59,879 nt of DNA, taken from assembly GCF_002355515.1 (NCBI RefSeq), contig NZ_AP014811.1, positions 1 through 59,879 of the forward strand, written 5' to 3'. Position 1 is the stretch's first letter. Each line of letters starts with the position of its first letter. This document shows, piece after piece, positions 23,971 through 32,441 of this stretch. A program made the translations under genes and the position numbers. Source of the DNA: Methylorubrum populi (GTDB lineage: Bacteria; Pseudomonadota; Alphaproteobacteria; Rhizobiales; Beijerinckiaceae). The notes under the pieces are model-generated. The model was not told where the DNA came from, ran no database searches, and saw only the letters and a list, made by a program, of their open reading frames with translations.

Positions 23971-25435
23971 GTAATTACCCAGGGGGTCTGGCGCGGTGCA
24001 CGAGCCGCCTGATCGTGTCGACGACGAGGCGAACGGCGGAAGCGATCAGGCGCGGATGGTCTTGAGGAGGGTGGCGAAGGTTTCGGCGCCCGTGAGGCGA
24101 GCGGTATCGACGACCGTGCGCACATCCGCTTCGCCTGCGGCCGCCCACATGGCCCGATAGCCGTTCGTCACCTTCCGCTGCACCACCGCCGGGCGTAGCG
24201 CCCGCTCACACCCGTTGTTCGTGACCGCCACGCGGCCGGGATGGTCGAGGAAGACCAGGAGCTGATCGTGGGCTCGCCCGATCTTGGCTTGCAGAGCGCG
24301 GGTCAGATCGCAGCGGCTTTGGGCGGACAGGATGTCGGACAGCTGCCGCTCCAGCGCCCGGCGCTTGGCCGCTAGCGTCGAGGCCGCCAAGTCGCTGACG
24401 CGCTCGGCCAGGCTGAACACCGACCCGAGCCACAGCTGCAGGCGCAGCGGCACCGGGTCGTCACTCACCTCGACCGCGTAGGTGACGTCGCGCGCCAGAT
24501 GCGCCAGGCAGGTCTGGTGGCGCTCGCCGTGCCCCTGCTGGGCGGTGTAGCGGTCCGAGATCCACACGGCAGGCCGGTGCCCGTCCATCATCGCGTGCAC
24601 CACCGCGGCGGCCCGCGTCGGGGCGGCGTGATGCACCACCGCCTCGTCCGAGCGGAAGACCCAGTGGTACGAGGTGCTGCCCTCGATGCGCACGCCCGTC
24701 TCGTCCGAGGCCACCACCGCGGCTCGGCGCAGCGCCGAGACCGCGGCTTCACGGCCTTCCACGAACCGACCCTGCGCCCGACGCAGCAGGTTCATCAGCC
24801 CGCCCTGGCTCAGAGTGAGCCCGAACAGGTCGGCCATCACCGCCTGCAGCCGCTCGTAGGAGAGGGCCTGAAAGGTTTTCAGGTAGGTCGCCACCGCGTG
24901 CAGGCGCGGCCCGAACGGCGTGCTGGCCGCTTCCTTCGGCACGGGGGCAACAACTCGAGTTCCGCAGGACGGGCAGCGCACCGCGAGCCGCTGATGCTGG
25001 GTGACGAGCGGCATCACCGCGGGCAACTCGATCTGCTCGCACACGCTGACGATCTCGGCCGGCAGGTCCGCCGCTAGGGCGCCCCCGCAGCAGGGGCACT
25101 GACCCGGGCGGTGGGCGACGACCTCGTCCGGATCGGGGCTGAGCGTGCGGCTATGCCCCTCGTGACCAGGCTTGGCGCCGCCGGGCTTGGCCTGCTCGCG
25201 CCGCTCCTTGCGATCGGTCGAGGGCGGCTTGGAGGAGGTGCGCGAGGTCTTCTCCGGGCGCTGCAGCCGCAGCACCAGCTCGATCAGCTCCTCCTTGCTC
25301 AAACGCTCAAGATCGCTGCGGCCCATCTCACGAGGGAACCAGCGAAATCAGCTCTCGGCAAGAGGCCCCCGTGCGCCCCGCCCCCAGCGCCCCACCGGCG
25401 TCACGCCAATGCCGGCCGCACCCCTGGGTAATTAC
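23971..25435 (-). mobile_element. IS66-family element (right arm of the composite transposon)
   Basis: The element is 1465 bp with ends GTAATTACCCAGGGG on both sides. The inner left end has no 8-bp duplication with the outer right flank (AAAAATTT against ACTGGAAC), whereas the outer right end shares ACTGGAAC with the far left end at 12216-12223. It therefore moved as part of the larger unit. It has one transposase and no tnpA/tnpB, as in the single-gene group of IS66. Confidence 0.88.
24046..25326 (-). CDS. IS66-family transposase
   Basis: The 426-residue protein begins MGRSDLERLSKEELIELVLR with the IS66 leucine-rich N-terminus, then PEKTSRTSSKPPSTDRKER. A zinc-finger region follows (CPCCGGALAADLP, RCPSCGTRV). 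The DDE core has VVASDETGVRIEGSTSYHWV, AVWISDRYTAQQGHGERHQT and NNGCERALRPAVVQRKV. It is intact and of single-gene IS66 length. The start codon matches the one preserved in the left remnant at 12333. Confidence 0.92.
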   Translation of the reverse strand: MGRSDLERLSKEELIELVLRLQRPEKTSRTSSKPPSTDRKERREQAKPGGAKPGHEGHSRTLSPDPDEVVAHRPGQCPCCGGALAADLPAEIVSVCEQIELPAVMPLVTQHQRLAVRCPSCGTRVVAPVPKEAASTPFGPRLHAVATYLKTFQALSYERLQAVMADLFGLTLSQGGLMNLLRRAQGRFVEGREAAVSALRRAAVVASDETGVRIEGSTSYHWVFRSDEAVVHHAAPTRAAAVVHAMMDGHRPAVWISDRYTAQQGHGERHQTCLAHLARDVTYAVEVSDDPVPLRLQLWLGSVFSLAERVSDLAASTLAAKRRALERQLSDILSAQSRCDLTRALQAKIGRAHDQLLVFLDHPGRVAVTNNGCERALRPAVVQRKVTNGYRAMWAAAGEADVRTVVDTARLTGAETFATLLKTIRA

Positions 25436-25443
25436 ACTGGAAC
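25436..25443. repeat. 8-bp target-site duplication, right copy (ACTGGAAC)
   Basis: ACTGGAAC follows the outer IS66 end at 25435 and equals the eight bases before 12224. Confidence 0.9.
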
Positions 25444-25568
25444 CGTGGGAAGTCGAGTGTGCGGATGAAGCCGAGGTTCGTCGGGACGAGGGGAAGTAAG
25501 CTCGCCGCGATCAGCATCACCGCGAATGCCTTCAGGACGATGGGTAGATAGCTCAAGTCCACTCCCAT
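25436..25568 (-). pseudogene. Endonuclease/exonuclease/phosphatase protein, 5' part (split gene)
   Basis: From ATG 25568 the frame reads MGVDLSYLPIVLKAFAVMLI, then AASLLPLVPTNLGFIRTLDF and PRFQ, up to the transposon end. It is a membrane-anchored N-terminus. Across the ACTGGAAC duplication it continues in frame as FAIALLACIVGLLSLERDAG at 12215 and below. The match in strand, order, frame and family shows that one gene was split by the 13.2-kb insertion. Confidence 0.88.
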
Positions 25569-25879
25569 CTTCGAGCTTCGGGGCGTTCGTCCCGGCCACT
25601 GGATCCGTCAACCGTCGAGGACGACGCGCAGCTTCTCCGCCAGTTAGCCGATCTCGAACGGCTTCGGCCGTAAGTGCGTTCCGGCATGTGGCGGGCAAAG
25701 CCTTGCATTGCTCATGCTGCCATCAGTTCCGTAAGCGCCCCTTATGTGAAGGATGACGAACAAGAACTGGCTCTGATTGCGACATGTTACCGAGGCTGAA
25801 CTGCCCCCCTCCGAAGAGGGAGGGAGACAATTTAGCCGCAATACGATTGCAGTATTAAAATATAATTCTTCAGTAAGTT
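25569..25879. other. Intergenic stretch with no confident gene
   Basis: A plus-strand frame ends DPSTVEDDAQLLRQLADLER at 25673. It could be the tail of a lost gene, but it is short. The rest has no supported gene. A TAG-flanked hairpin, CCCCCCTCCGAAGAGGGAGGG, is near 25805. Base composition falls sharply towards AT after 25840. Confidence 0.35.
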
Positions 25880-26191
25880 CTATATAACATCTCTATTACT
25901 TAGTAGTATGATCCTATCTAATTCGTTACTCGGCGTGAGAACACTAGATCCATCAGAGAAAATGATTTTGCTGATTTGTATTTGATCTACATGAACACCT
26001 TTCTCCAGTGTATAATAAGCTTTACCTGTATCATAAGCGATTTTTATCTTATCTAAGCTGATATAAATACTTGATTTGTATATAAAGTGCTTGATTTTAG
26101 TGTCCAAGTCTTCAACGTAGTCTCTTTTTATGTTATTAAATCCGTCCTCCATGCTAAATGAATATACGTCTACCCCAATCAGCCTTGTCAT
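25880..26191 (-). CDS. AT-rich orphan hypothetical protein, 103 aa
   Basis: The start is placed at ATG 26191 (MTRLIGVDVYSFSMEDGFNN). The product is rich in Ile, Lys, Asp and Tyr (KHFIYKSSIYISLDKIKIAY, GVHVDQIQISKIIFSDGSSV), and its codons use A/T at third positions, unlike every neighbour. The pattern is mostly beta, with no signal or membrane segment. The gene sits in a 450-bp AT-rich island next to the relaxase, a sign of recent transfer. I do not recognise the family; small defence or immunity proteins are one possibility. Confidence 0.55.
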   Translation of the reverse strand: MTRLIGVDVYSFSMEDGFNNIKRDYVEDLDTKIKHFIYKSSIYISLDKIKIAYDTGKAYYTLEKGVHVDQIQISKIIFSDGSSVLTPSNELDRIILLSNRDVI

Positions 26192-26340
26192 CTCGCCTCT
26201 CCAATCGATGGCTGGAGCGTCCGCTCCAGGAGGAGGTTTGTGCACGGCTGACAAGCTGTCAAATTTATAGGTATATATACTTATTATCCCAGATATCTCC
26301 GATAATTGGGCCCATTTTTATATAAATTCATTCTATAGGA

Positions 26341-29300
26341 TTATATTCTATGTCGCAAGGGCTCGGTCTTCGACCGTTTGACAGCGGACGAGCTAACCGG
26401 CTCGTCTATTGGTGGCATCCGAGCTTGCGACACGTTCATAGCGTCTTTGGCAGAGTCGCCGCGTGGGAGCGCCACCTGCAGCGTTGCGGCGATACCCTGG
26501 GCCTGGCGCCTCAGCCCCTGCCCCAGGATGGCCGTCAATCGCCTGAACCGATCCCTCCATCTCAATGCGTCGAGCGCGCGCGAGATCGCCCGTTCCGATC
26601 CGTTTGGACGCGGGATCGGGTAGTAAGCCGGCGCACGCAGACGCTCGCCTATGCGCTGCCGCAACGCCTGGGCGACCAGCGATGGTTCACGGTCAGGAAG
26701 TGGGGCGATCCCGGCGATGGCCTCTCGCCAAGCGCCCTCATGCCTCAGCCCCATCCTGCCGCCGGGCGGCACGGGGACGTCGTACGACCGGACCGGCGCG
26801 CCACACCAGCCGCGCAGATCGGATCCGGCGAAATCGGCGATGTTTGTCTTGCCGCCGCTGCTCGCGCTCTCCGCCAGATAGGCTTGTCGGATCTCGCTGT
26901 GGCCGAGTGGGGTGAGCTCTGCCCGGGCAGCGCCTCGGCCGCTCGTCAGGCCCCGTTCCTCTGGTCGGATGCCAGAGCGCGCCGCCTCCAGCCGCTCCCG
27001 GATCCGGTCGGTGTCGACGAACAGCCGCGAGCTGCGCCGGTGCCGGGTCATCGCCACGTAGGTCGCCTCCGCCCCGGTGCCACGCAGGTCAGCCACGAAC
27101 GCCTCATCCACCGTCACGCCCTGCGACGCATGGGTGGTCATGGCGTAGCTGTGCTGCAGCCGCGGCACCCGCGGCTCACCCGGTTCCCGGAACCCGACCA
27201 GCGCGCTCGCCCGGACGCTCAGCCGCGCCCCGCTTTTCGCGAGCCGCAGCGTCAGCATCGGGTCGTCCGGGTCCCCTGAAAGCGCCTCGATCCGGGCGAG
27301 GTCGGCGTTGCGGATCATCTGCCCCTCGACCTCGACACTCTCCCCGAACATCACCTCGTCGCCGACCGTCAGCGACACGGGTTCCGCTTGGCTGCCGCCG
27401 CGCGGGATCGCGGCGATCTCCACGTCTGCTCCCTCCGGCAGCAGCCCATCCTGCTTGAGCCGGTCCCGGATCCGGGCGTTCAGCGCGCGCACGTCCTTGT
27501 TCCAGCCAGTCAGCACCGCCCGCGTCCGCTCCGCTCCTTCGGGGTCGCGGCGGCTCACGGCATAAGCGTCAACCAACGCCTGGATCGTTGCCTCGCGGTC
27601 CCCTCCCCAGGTGATCGCGCCGCCGCGGTCGTAGGCTTCCAGCGCGCGTGCGGTCCGGCCGGCGGCGAAATCGATGCTCGCTGCCCGCATCCACGCTCCC
27701 TCCGACTCGCTGCGCCCGCGCTGCCGCTGGATCTCGTCCATCCGGGCAGCCCCCAGCGCCCGGACCAGCAGCCGCATCGGCGCGCCCGCCACGACCGGCG
27801 CGAGCTGGCGCGTGTCGCCACTCAACACCAGCTTGGCCCCGGCCGCGCCCGTCGCCTCAACCAGCGCGGCGAGATCGCGCGTGCCGATCATCCCGGCTTC
27901 GTCGGCGATCACGGTCGTCTCTGGTCCCAGCGTGATCTCGCCCTTGTCGATCCGGCCGAGGAATCCGGTCACAGCCCGCGCCATCGCCTCGGCGGTCGCC
28001 GTGTCGGTCCGGATCACGTCCACCGCCTTCCACGATGGCGCGATCACCCAGACCTCGCCGCCGCAGGCCCGCACCGCTTCCGCGACGCTGGCCATCGCGT
28101 AAGATTTTCCCGAGCCGGCGCTACCCTCGATCACGCTGACCCCGTCCCGGTTCAGCGCGTGCCGCACCGCCGCCCGCTGCTCCGCGCGCAGGCTCGGCCG
28201 TTCCAACAGCACCCGCCTCACCACCGCCTCCGGCACGAACGCGCGCTCGTCCTGCCGGCCGTAGGCCCGGCGCAGCATTCCCCGCTCGGCCTCGATCATC
28301 TCAGGGGTCGCGTACACCGCCTCGCCCTCGGCCGTGCGCCCGACCGCGACCACACCCCCGTCCCGGCACAGCCGCTCGACCTCATCCAAGACCGCATCGG
28401 CCCCGGCCTCGCATTGCAGCGCCTCCGCGACCCGGCGCACGAGGTCGCGCTCCTCCACCACTGCCTGCATCGCCAGCGCCCCGGTAAGGCCGGCCTCGGC
28501 CAAGCGCTGCCGCCGCTCGGCCGCCGGGCCCACCCGCGCCTCCCGGATCCCGTCCGCGGCGATCCGCACGCCCTCGAACACCGCCCCACGCGCCCAGCCG
28601 GCCTGCACAAGCTGGCGCTCCCACTCCGCCTCCAAAGCGGCCAGCGGCATCTCCCGATTTTTGCGCGCCCGGGTATCGAACGCGGCCGCCTGCGCCGCGG
28701 CCCGGTCCTTGGACGTTTCGAACCCCCGCTCCCGCGCCACCCGCTCGATCGCCGCGCGCCGCTTGGAGAACAGCTCCAGCACCGGCTCGGCCACACCGGC
28801 GATCTCGAAGTTGCGCCCGGCTCGCACCGCCTCGTAGCCGAGCCCTGACCGCAGGCCGCTGGCCAGCTCGCTCCGATACAGCGCCGCAATCCCACCGGCG
28901 TTCTTCAGGATCGCGCGGTTGTCGAGGCCGCCGGTCGAGCCGTCGGCCCGGACGCACAGGTTGAGCAGCACCGCGTGGCTGTGCAGCTGCGGATCCTGTG
29001 CTCGCGAGGTGAAGTGCCGGTACACTGCCGCGCTCACCCCCGCGGCCGGCGCGTGGTGCCGGCCCTGTGCCCCGGTCCGTGTCACGATCAGGCCGGCCGC
29101 GTGCGCGTAGTCCAGCGCCCGGTGCACTGCCCGATCGTGCGCCGCCAGGATCCGGGCGCGCTCCTCCGGGCCGGCGAAGGCGGCCAGCACGCTTACGCTC
29201 TTTGGCGCGGCGAACTGCAGGTCGTAGCCGACGCTACGCCCGCCGTTGGCCGAGGCCCGCACCAGCGGCTCCAGGCTCTCCGGATCGCGCCCAGCCGCGA

Positions 29301-29694
29301 GGTCGCGCAGCACCCGCCCATCGACGTCGCCCCCATCCGGGCAGAGGCGGAATGGGTCGCCGAACCGGCCCGGGCCGACCTCGGATCCGGAGCCGCGCGT
29401 CCACCACACCCCGTTGGCCTCGCCCGCGCCGTTGTCGGTATAGTACGCGACTTGGTCGCGGCCCTCGGTATGACCCTGGCGCAGCGTCGCCAGCGCCCGG
29501 TCGAACGCCGCCGTGTACGCCGCTTCGTAGGCCGCGCTGCCCTCCGCAGCCGCCGCGTCCGCGATCTTGCGGGCGTAGGCCGCGGCGGTGTCGTCAAGCG
29601 GGCTGTCGGGCGGGCTCAAGCCTGCCTCGCGCCGGATCTGCCGCGCCATCGACTCGTAGTACTCGACGCTTGTGATCCGCGTGCAGGTCATCAT
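26341..29694 (-). CDS. traA: MobF-family conjugative relaxase/helicase (TraA/TrwC-like)
   Basis: The 1117-residue protein has the TrwC relaxase domain in about the first 310 residues: tyrosine pairs at 12-13 and 84-85, YDLQFAAPKSVSVLAAF at 157-173, and the metal-binding DPQLHSHAVLLN with HSH at 238-240. A RecD-like helicase follows: Walker A EGSAGSGKS near 523-531, VIADEAGMIGTRDLAALV, and a late motif QHSYAMTTHASQGVTVDEAF with YVAMTRHRR. It nicks oriT, stays bound to the strand and unwinds it. It lies 20 bp after the small accessory gene; both read away from the putative oriT. Confidence 0.93.
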   Translation of the reverse strand: MMTCTRITSVEYYESMARQIRREAGLSPPDSPLDDTAAAYARKIADAAAAEGSAAYEAAYTAAFDRALATLRQGHTEGRDQVAYYTDNGAGEANGVWWTRGSGSEVGPGRFGDPFRLCPDGGDVDGRVLRDLAAGRDPESLEPLVRASANGGRSVGYDLQFAAPKSVSVLAAFAGPEERARILAAHDRAVHRALDYAHAAGLIVTRTGAQGRHHAPAAGVSAAVYRHFTSRAQDPQLHSHAVLLNLCVRADGSTGGLDNRAILKNAGGIAALYRSELASGLRSGLGYEAVRAGRNFEIAGVAEPVLELFSKRRAAIERVARERGFETSKDRAAAQAAAFDTRARKNREMPLAALEAEWERQLVQAGWARGAVFEGVRIAADGIREARVGPAAERRQRLAEAGLTGALAMQAVVEERDLVRRVAEALQCEAGADAVLDEVERLCRDGGVVAVGRTAEGEAVYATPEMIEAERGMLRRAYGRQDERAFVPEAVVRRVLLERPSLRAEQRAAVRHALNRDGVSVIEGSAGSGKSYAMASVAEAVRACGGEVWVIAPSWKAVDVIRTDTATAEAMARAVTGFLGRIDKGEITLGPETTVIADEAGMIGTRDLAALVEATGAAGAKLVLSGDTRQLAPVVAGAPMRLLVRALGAARMDEIQRQRGRSESEGAWMRAASIDFAAGRTARALEAYDRGGAITWGGDREATIQALVDAYAVSRRDPEGAERTRAVLTGWNKDVRALNARIRDRLKQDGLLPEGADVEIAAIPRGGSQAEPVSLTVGDEVMFGESVEVEGQMIRNADLARIEALSGDPDDPMLTLRLAKSGARLSVRASALVGFREPGEPRVPRLQHSYAMTTHASQGVTVDEAFVADLRGTGAEATYVAMTRHRRSSRLFVDTDRIRERLEAARSGIRPEERGLTSGRGAARAELTPLGHSEIRQAYLAESASSGGKTNIADFAGSDLRGWCGAPVRSYDVPVPPGGRMGLRHEGAWREAIAGIAPLPDREPSLVAQALRQRIGERLRAPAYYPIPRPNGSERAISRALDALRWRDRFRRLTAILGQGLRRQAQGIAATLQVALPRGDSAKDAMNVSQARMPPIDEPVSSSAVKRSKTEPLRHRI

Positions 29695-29714
29695 CGCCTG
29701 GAACTCGCTCCGGA

Positions 29715-30014
29715 CTAGACCTGTCCTGCATCATCGCTTGCCCGGGCCTCCGCTCGGTACAGGTCGACGATGAAGTCCGCGATCACCTGGATCTGGTCGC
29801 GCATCTCCGCAGCGCTCGCACGGGCCTCGCGGGCGCTTGCTCCCGCCGCCTCGGCGAGCTCGGCCAGCTGCGCCACCGTCTCGGACGGCCCGAGTGCGGC
29901 GATGAGCGCTTCCTCGACGAACAGGTATGGCGCGATCCCGCGTGCCCGGGCCGCCGCCTCGACCGCTACCCAGAGGGCCTCGTCCAAGGCGACACGGACG
30001 GGACGGCGGGCCAT
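29715..30014 (-). CDS. Relaxase accessory protein, ribbon-helix-helix-like (TrwA-like)
   Basis: The 99-residue protein begins MARRPVRVALDEALWVAVEA. The short strand RRPVRVAL followed by two helices (DEALWVAVEAAARARG, APYLFVEEALIAAL) fits a ribbon-helix-helix DNA-binding domain. The rest is an Ala/Glu-rich coiled coil. It lies between the oriT hairpin and traA in the same orientation, the place of TrwA in R388. A role in binding oriT and aiding relaxase loading is inferred from position and fold. Confidence 0.7.
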   Translation of the reverse strand: MARRPVRVALDEALWVAVEAAARARGIAPYLFVEEALIAALGPSETVAQLAELAEAAGASAREARASAAEMRDQIQVIADFIVDLYRAEARASDDAGQV

Positions 30015-30082
30015 GCGCGGGCTCCTGGCAGCAATGATATAAAGAGAAACAGTAGCTTAGACGCAAGCTTGGCCGTCGGCCA

Positions 30083-30110
30083 GCACCATCGGTGCGTAAT
30101 GTGTCTCAAA
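30083..30110. other. oriT: Candidate origin of transfer (oriT) with nic site
   Basis: GCACC-ATC-GGTGC (30083-30095) is a hairpin followed by GTAATGTGTCTCAAA. The R388 oriT, from memory, has GCACCGAAAGGTGCGTATTG then TCT/ATAG, so hairpin, GTA and TGTCT align, with two extra bases here. Nicking would fall near 30106-30107. The site lies in the 284-bp gap between the leftward relaxase genes and the rightward stb-like genes. Confidence 0.7.
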
Positions 30111-30130
30111 TTTTCTTGGTAAGCCTGCAC

Positions 30131-30139
30131 TTATCCACA
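30131..30139 (+). promoter_or_regulatory. DnaA-box-like TTATCCACA beside oriT
   Basis: TTATCCACA matches the DnaA-box consensus exactly. It lies about 25 bp from the nic region and not in the replication region, where the same nine bases occur at 40291-40299. A role here is uncertain. Confidence 0.4.
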
Positions 30140-30298
30140 GGCATGACGATGCTATCGTTGGCGCAAGCGCGGCCGTAGTATCATGATATCTCTCTGGGAT
30201 CACAGGCCGAAGCGGTTCACAGCTCTGTGCGAGCACGGTCGTCGTCTTTGAAGAGGCGAAGGCCCCGGCGGCCGGACCTAATGACAGGTGCGAGGGCG

Positions 30299-30736
30299 AT
30301 GACCGAGGCCGCCGAACCCGATCCCCACGACGAGCTGCGCGCCTTCCTGCGCGAGCAGGTCCGGCTCACTCCGAGCCGCAAACCCTCTGGCTACGCCTCG
30401 GTCAAGGCTGTGCTCCCGGAGATCAAGGCGCTGAAGGCCAAGCGCCGGACCGACGCCGAGATCCAGGAGATGCTCGCCCGGATGGGGGTCACGCTCGGCC
30501 TCGCCACGCTGAGGCAGTACATTCAGAACGCCTCGCGCGAGCTCGCCGGCCACAAGCCAGCGCGACGCCGCGGCAAAGCCGTCGCACACCCACCCGCCAC
30601 GACCTCACCGGCACCCGCGCAACACCAGTCCACTCTGGTGCACCCGCCGGCAGCCGCGCGCGAGCCGCTGCCGGCGGGGGGGCGCGCCTCTGCCGCTCGG
30701 ACGGTCGGGCATCGGCTGAGCACCAAAGACCTGTAG
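30299..30736 (+). CDS. Predicted DNA-binding protein, StbA-like position
   Basis: The protein has 145 residues from ATG 30299, with GAGGG six bases upstream. The N-terminal 85 residues contain PSGYASVKAVLPEIKALKAK, RRTDAEIQEMLARMGVTLGL and ATLRQYIQNASREL, a plausible helix-turn-helix. The remainder is a basic and Pro-rich tail. It is the first gene reading away from oriT, followed by a ParA-like ATPase and a membrane protein. This resembles stbABC beside oriT of R388, where StbA binds repeats and stabilises the plasmid. Direct sequence similarity to StbA is not established. Confidence 0.65.
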   Translation: MTEAAEPDPHDELRAFLREQVRLTPSRKPSGYASVKAVLPEIKALKAKRRTDAEIQEMLARMGVTLGLATLRQYIQNASRELAGHKPARRRGKAVAHPPATTSPAPAQHQSTLVHPPAAAREPLPAGGRASAARTVGHRLSTKDL

Positions 30737-30786
30737 GGCCCGGAAGAGGGCTCGAGCGCCGGATCGGCAGGGATCGGAAAGACACC

Positions 30787-31617
30787 ATGGCACGGGCACA
30801 GCAGACGCGCGCGCCGGCGGCTTCGCGGCAGAAGCGCGTCGTCCTGATCACCTCGGAGAAGGGCGGCGTCGGCAAGAGCGTCACCGCCCGCACCCTGATC
30901 GAGCACCTGCGCGCGAGCGGTACCCGCGTCGCTGCCTACGATGCCGACGGCGGCGTCGGAGCGCTCCTGCGCGTCCTGGGCAGCCGTGACCCGGATGGCG
31001 AGCTCCTGGCGGAGCAGGATCCGGCGGCCGGGGTCGGGTACTACAACATCCGCGCCGACGACGAGCGCCCCACCCTGCTCAACTGCGCCGCCTCGGGCGA
31101 GCCGCTGATCGTCCACGACCTCGCTGGCGGCAGCCTCGCCGACCTCGCCCGCATCTCCGACATGGGCGAGGGCCTCGACGATCTGCTCGCGGCATTCGCA
31201 GGCCAGGGCTACCGCCCCGTCGTCCTGCACCTGATTTCATCCGAGGTCGCCGCCACCCAGTCTGTCGCCCGCTGGCTCGAACTCGCCGGCGACAGGGTCG
31301 ATCACGTCGCGATCCGCAACACCCGCTGGGGCAAGGCCGAGGCGGACTTTCCGTTCTGGCATGGCTACGTCGACGGACGCGGCGAGAGCCGCGGCGGCAA
31401 GGTCCGCCGCCGCCTGCTGGACGAGCTCGGCGGCCTGGAGATCAGCCTGCCGGCGCTACCGGGCGGAACCTTCGCCAAGATCGACGCCGACGCCCTGCCG
31501 TTCAGGGTTGCCGCCGACGCGCCGCGCCTGACCATCGCCGAGCGCTCGCACGTAACGCGCTACTTGCGCGAGTCGGCAGTCGCCTTCGAGCCCCTACGTC
31601 CGCTCCTCGGCCTCTGA
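30787..31617 (+). CDS. ParA-family P-loop ATPase, StbB-like
   Basis: The 276-residue protein has a deviant Walker A, SEKGGVGKSVTARTLIEHLR, with KGGVGKS at 25-31. VAAYDADGGVGALLRVLGSR follows, where Asp-Ala-Asp corresponds to the A' motif. The middle (LIVHDLAGGSLADLARISDM) and VLHLISSEVAATQSVARWLE fit the MinD/ParA fold. The Trp-rich AIRNTRWGKAEADFPFWHGY is seen in StbB-like proteins. It probably positions or assists transfer of the plasmid rather than forming a classical ParAB pair, since a separate parA locus exists at 43.4 kb. Confidence 0.75.
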   Translation: MARAQQTRAPAASRQKRVVLITSEKGGVGKSVTARTLIEHLRASGTRVAAYDADGGVGALLRVLGSRDPDGELLAEQDPAAGVGYYNIRADDERPTLLNCAASGEPLIVHDLAGGSLADLARISDMGEGLDDLLAAFAGQGYRPVVLHLISSEVAATQSVARWLELAGDRVDHVAIRNTRWGKAEADFPFWHGYVDGRGESRGGKVRRRLLDELGGLEISLPALPGGTFAKIDADALPFRVAADAPRLTIAERSHVTRYLRESAVAFEPLRPLLGL

Positions 31618-31634
31618 GGGGTGAAGGCCGACCC

Positions 31635-32441
31635 GTGATGCATCCCAACGCCAAGCTTAATTTTGACCGGGCAGCCCAGGCGCTGGGCCTCGATGCGGCG
31701 ACCCGGGATCTGGCGTGGCGGCGGATGATGGATATCGGCCTCACGCCCGACGATCCCACCGTGGTCTACCTCGCGGTCGGCGGATTGCTGGAGCAGGCCG
31801 CCCGGACCATCCCGGCAGCGCTCGATACCGTACCCGAACGTGTCGAGCAGGCCGCGGCCCGTGCGGTCGGCCCGGTCGCCGACGCTGCCAGCGTTCGGGT
31901 CGAAGCAGCTCACGCGGCGTTGGCCGAGCGCACTGGTGCGGCGGTTGCCGAGGCTGCGGCGGCGCATCTCACCCGGATCGAGCGGACCCGTATGCGTGAG
32001 GCCGGCTTCTGGGCGGCAGCGCTCGTCCTAGTCTGTGCCTTCCTATGCGGCGGCGCGGGCTACTGGCTCGGACGCGGAGATACGCAAGACCTGGATGCGA
32101 AGTGGGCCCGCTTGACCCAGCGGGCTGACGCCGGGGCGTGGCTCGCCCTGGTGGCGGCCAATCCCGACCTGCGCGGCCAGATGAACCAGTCCTGTAACCC
32201 GACACAGCTCAAGCTGGATGCCGCCTCGAAGCGGCGGTACTGCGAGCTCCCACTCTGGACAGAGGGGTCAGTCGCGCCGGTCGGTGGGGTCCCCGAGGTG
32301 CTTTACCTGAACCTGCGCGAGTGGCTCATCGCCTGGGGGCCGGCTTGGCTGATGCTCGGGGCTGGGCTCGCAGCGCTTCTCGGCCGCCGCCTGCTGCGCG
32401 GGGTGGCTGTATGGCGACCGGTAGCTTGGCTGCTGGATTGA
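31635..32441 (+). CDS. Membrane protein downstream of the StbB-like ATPase
   Basis: The 268-residue protein starts 17 bp after the ATPase stop. The N-terminal half is helical and soluble (LNFDRAAQALGLDAATRDLA, long Ala-rich coiled coil at about 60-115). Two membrane segments follow: AGFWAAALVLVCAFLCGGAG near 125-145 and AWGPAWLMLGAGLAALLGRR near 235-255. A cytoplasmic or periplasmic Cys-containing loop (QSCNPTQLK, RRYCELPLW) lies between. Related proteins occur with MobF relaxases on other plasmids. The function is unknown, probably in mobilisation or stability. Confidence 0.65.
   Translation: MMHPNAKLNFDRAAQALGLDAATRDLAWRRMMDIGLTPDDPTVVYLAVGGLLEQAARTIPAALDTVPERVEQAAARAVGPVADAASVRVEAAHAALAERTGAAVAEAAAAHLTRIERTRMREAGFWAAALVLVCAFLCGGAGYWLGRGDTQDLDAKWARLTQRADAGAWLALVAANPDLRGQMNQSCNPTQLKLDAASKRRYCELPLWTEGSVAPVGGVPEVLYLNLREWLIAWGPAWLMLGAGLAALLGRRLLRGVAVWRPVAWLLD

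Larger units (their letters stand above)
12224..25435. mobile_element. 13.2-kb composite transposon bounded by IS66-type ends
   Basis: The outer ends are GTAATTACCCAGGGG at 12224 and its complement at 25435, flanked by ACTGGAAC on both sides. The left IS66 copy survives as 114 bp; the right copy is complete (23971-25435). Both would read inward, so they are in inverted orientation. The interrupted EEP gene rejoins in frame when the segment is removed. Cargo: truncated msrA, msrB, a flavoprotein disulfide reductase, two AhpD-like genes, a DUF417 membrane protein, a small secreted protein and a MarR regulator, with several later IS insertions. Confidence 0.85.

Noticed and set aside
23971..25435. 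Independent IS66 insertion with its own 8-bp duplication
   Set aside because: Its inner flank AAAAATTT does not match ACTGGAAC. The duplication pairs with the far end at 12216, so it is one arm of a larger unit.
27388..28848. 486-aa plus-strand frame
   Set aside because: It is antisense to the relaxase, which carries relaxase and helicase motifs throughout. The antisense is rich in Pro/Arg/His repeats.
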